From positions 1 to 7,054 of the forward strand of contig JAJRBP010000152.1 in the NCBI GenBank assembly GCA_028679405.1: a stretch of DNA of 7,054 nt, written 5' to 3'. The first letter of the stretch is position 1. Each line of letters begins with the position of its first letter. Origin of the DNA: Methanoregulaceae archaeon (GTDB lineage Archaea > Halobacteriota > Methanomicrobia > Methanomicrobiales > Methanospirillaceae). Under the pieces are notes generated by a model, which did no database searches, was not told the origin of the DNA, and was given only the letters and a program-made list of their open reading frames with translations. The translations under genes were made by a program, and so were the position numbers. Positions 5,824 to 7,054 of this stretch are shown one piece after another.

Positions 5824-6978
5824 ATGAAGAAAAGATACTCTGTGGCAGTCATAGGCCCCTCCCGGAGATTTCTTTCCGGGATCAGTTACTTTACGATCCG
5901 TCTCTCGAACGCACTCTTCATCCATGCCGACGTGACGGCGGTGCTCTTCCGGAACATGCTCCCTGCCCCCCTGTTTCCGGGGTGGAAACGGATCGGGACA
6001 GATATTTCCACGCAGGAATTTAAGGAGGGCATTGAAGTGCACGAGATCCTCGATTGGTACAACCCACTCTCATGGGTAACGGGGTGGCGGATCGCTCATC
6101 GATCTGACGTCATCATCCTTGAATGGTGGACCTCGAGCGTGGCACACATGTATCTCATAATAGAACTGCTCCTTTTTAAGAATAAACCGGTAGTCATCGA
6201 ATTTCATGAAGTCGTCGATACGCTCGAGGATTCGATCTGGATCTTACGGGTATACGCAAAAGTTGCCGGGAGACTGGTAAGATCTCTCGCTTCATGGTAC
6301 GTCGTTCACTCAGAGGCCGACCGTGCCCTTGTAATCTCAAGGTATCATGTCCCGCCCGAGAGGACGGTAATCATCCCTCACGGCCTGTATGACCAGTATC
6401 CGGTTATACAGAGAGCCGTTGCGAAGGAAAAGCTCGGCATCCGCGAGGACTATACCATCCTTTTTTTCGGTCTCCTTCGGCCCTACAAGGGAGTGAAGAC
6501 CCTCATAGAAGCGTTCGGACTGCTTCCTCGCGGGATTGTCGAACAATCAAGACTCCTGATCGTTGGAGAAGCATGGGAGGACCAGGAATCTGTCCTCATG
6601 TCGAGGGAGTCCAAATATAAAGACCGTATCACCGTCATCGACAGATACGTGACCGATGACGAGATCTCGATCTTTTTCTCCGCTGCCGACGTCCTTGTCA
6701 TCCCTTATACGCGGGCATCGGCGAGCGGTGTCGCCCATATCGGTATGGCATTCGGCCTTCCCATCGTTGCATCTTCCGTCGGCGGTCTTCTGGAAGGTCT
6801 CGGGACATACTCGGGCACCACCTTCGTTCAACCGCAGAAGGCCGACGATCTCGCCGCAGCCCTTCTCTATGTTGCCGATCACCGGCAGTACTTCGCCCCG
6901 CCGGAGGAGTTGAGGTGGGAGGCCGTAGGCAAAAAGTGGAAACAACTGCTGGATCAAATAGAAGGCCAGAACCCCTAA
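5824..6978 (+). CDS. GT-B fold glycosyltransferase, GT4-like
   Basis: This 384-residue protein is expected to transfer a sugar from a nucleotide donor to a glycan, lipid or protein at the cytoplasmic face of the membrane. The N-terminal Rossmann half has a Gly-containing acceptor loop (FLSGISYFT, 16-24), a strongly hydrophobic stretch at 95-118 (DVIILEWW, then LIIELLLF) that may sit against the membrane, and FHEVVDTLE (127-135). The donor-binding half has IPHGLYD (184-190), the diagnostic FFGLLRPYKGVKTLIEAF (214-231, with Arg219 and Lys222) and YTRASASGVAHIGMAFGLP (295-313) followed by VGGL. The last motif corresponds to the EX7E region of GT4 enzymes but lacks its glutamates. I chose ATG 5824 because a Shine-Dalgarno precedes it and the first beta-strand follows at once; an in-frame GTG at 5779 lies inside a stem-loop and would add 15 residues rich in proline. 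There is no signal peptide. Donor and acceptor are unknown; UDP-GlcNAc from the upstream genes is a reasonable guess only. Confidence 0.85.
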   Translation: MKKRYSVAVIGPSRRFLSGISYFTIRLSNALFIHADVTAVLFRNMLPAPLFPGWKRIGTDISTQEFKEGIEVHEILDWYNPLSWVTGWRIAHRSDVIILEWWTSSVAHMYLIIELLLFKNKPVVIEFHEVVDTLEDSIWILRVYAKVAGRLVRSLASWYVVHSEADRALVISRYHVPPERTVIIPHGLYDQYPVIQRAVAKEKLGIREDYTILFFGLLRPYKGVKTLIEAFGLLPRGIVEQSRLLIVGEAWEDQESVLMSRESKYKDRITVIDRYVTDDEISIFFSAADVLVIPYTRASASGVAHIGMAFGLPIVASSVGGLLEGLGTYSGTTFVQPQKADDLAAALLYVADHRQYFAPPEELRWEAVGKKWKQLLDQIEGQNP

Positions 6979-7054
6979 TCTAAAAGATCTATCTTAGAAA
7001 TGAGAAATCACCCTGTATAATCCCATACTCTCAAAACCAGTTCTCAAGGATAAC
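6979..7054. other. AT-rich non-coding tail
   Basis: These 76 bases after the glycosyltransferase stop are clearly richer in A and T than the rest of the window and contain no coding frame of note. TGTATAAT (7014-7021) is weakly TATA-like and could belong to a promoter of a gene beyond the right edge. No terminator-like T-run is present. Confidence 0.5.

Noticed and set aside
5503..6042. Minus-strand frame of 179 codons across the glmS/glycosyltransferase junction
   Set aside because: It is antisense to two well-supported genes, its composition is highly charged and non-globular, and it has no promoter or ribosome binding site signal.
7014..7021. TATA-like TGTATAAT near the right edge
   Set aside because: The match to an archaeal TATA box is weak, there is no clear BRE, and the gene it would serve is not in the window.

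Overview
The window looks like a chromosomal segment of a euryarchaeon, most plausibly a GC-rich methanogen of the Methanomicrobia/Methanomicrobiales type. This is inferred from protein character. The sugar nucleotidyltransferases are of the archaeal GlmU-like family (same architecture as Sulfolobus ST0452) rather than bacterial GlmU. The phosphohexomutase starts in the archaeal MLFGSSGIRR style. Shine-Dalgarno sequences such as GGAGGTGAT match the archaeal 16S rRNA 3' end. No 16S or methanogenesis gene is present, so the order-level placement is tentative.

Layout, all on the + strand: (1) bases 3-317, the 3' end of an unrecognised gene that enters from the left edge. (2) A 78-base gap carrying a perfect Shine-Dalgarno inside a small potential hairpin. 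(3) A tight four-gene cluster from 396 to 5760: glmM (phosphoglucosamine mutase), a glmU-like bifunctional nucleotidyltransferase/acetyltransferase, a second diverged paralogue of it, and glmS (glutamine:fructose-6-phosphate aminotransferase). Junctions are 9 nt, 2 nt and a 1-nt TGATG overlap, so one transcript with coupled translation is likely. (4) A 63-base GC-rich spacer with a perfect 7-bp stem-loop and further stems that can cover the next ribosome binding site. (5) A GT-B (GT4-like) glycosyltransferase, 5824-6978. (6) 76 bases of AT-rich sequence with no gene.

Functionally, the cluster encodes the whole route from fructose-6-phosphate to UDP-N-acetylglucosamine: GlmS makes GlcN-6-P, GlmM makes GlcN-1-P, and the first GlmU-like enzyme acetylates and uridylylates it. 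The downstream glycosyltransferase could consume such a nucleotide sugar for surface glycan or lipid glycosylation, but its donor and acceptor cannot be read from sequence.

The most interesting point is the tandem pair of GlmU-like genes. The first keeps the residues expected for the acetyltransferase. The second keeps the nucleotidyltransferase signature but has lost the acetyltransferase core in its beta-helix, suggesting a split of function or a regulatory subunit. I found no CRISPR array, mobile element, tRNA or rRNA, and no convincing wholly new system.
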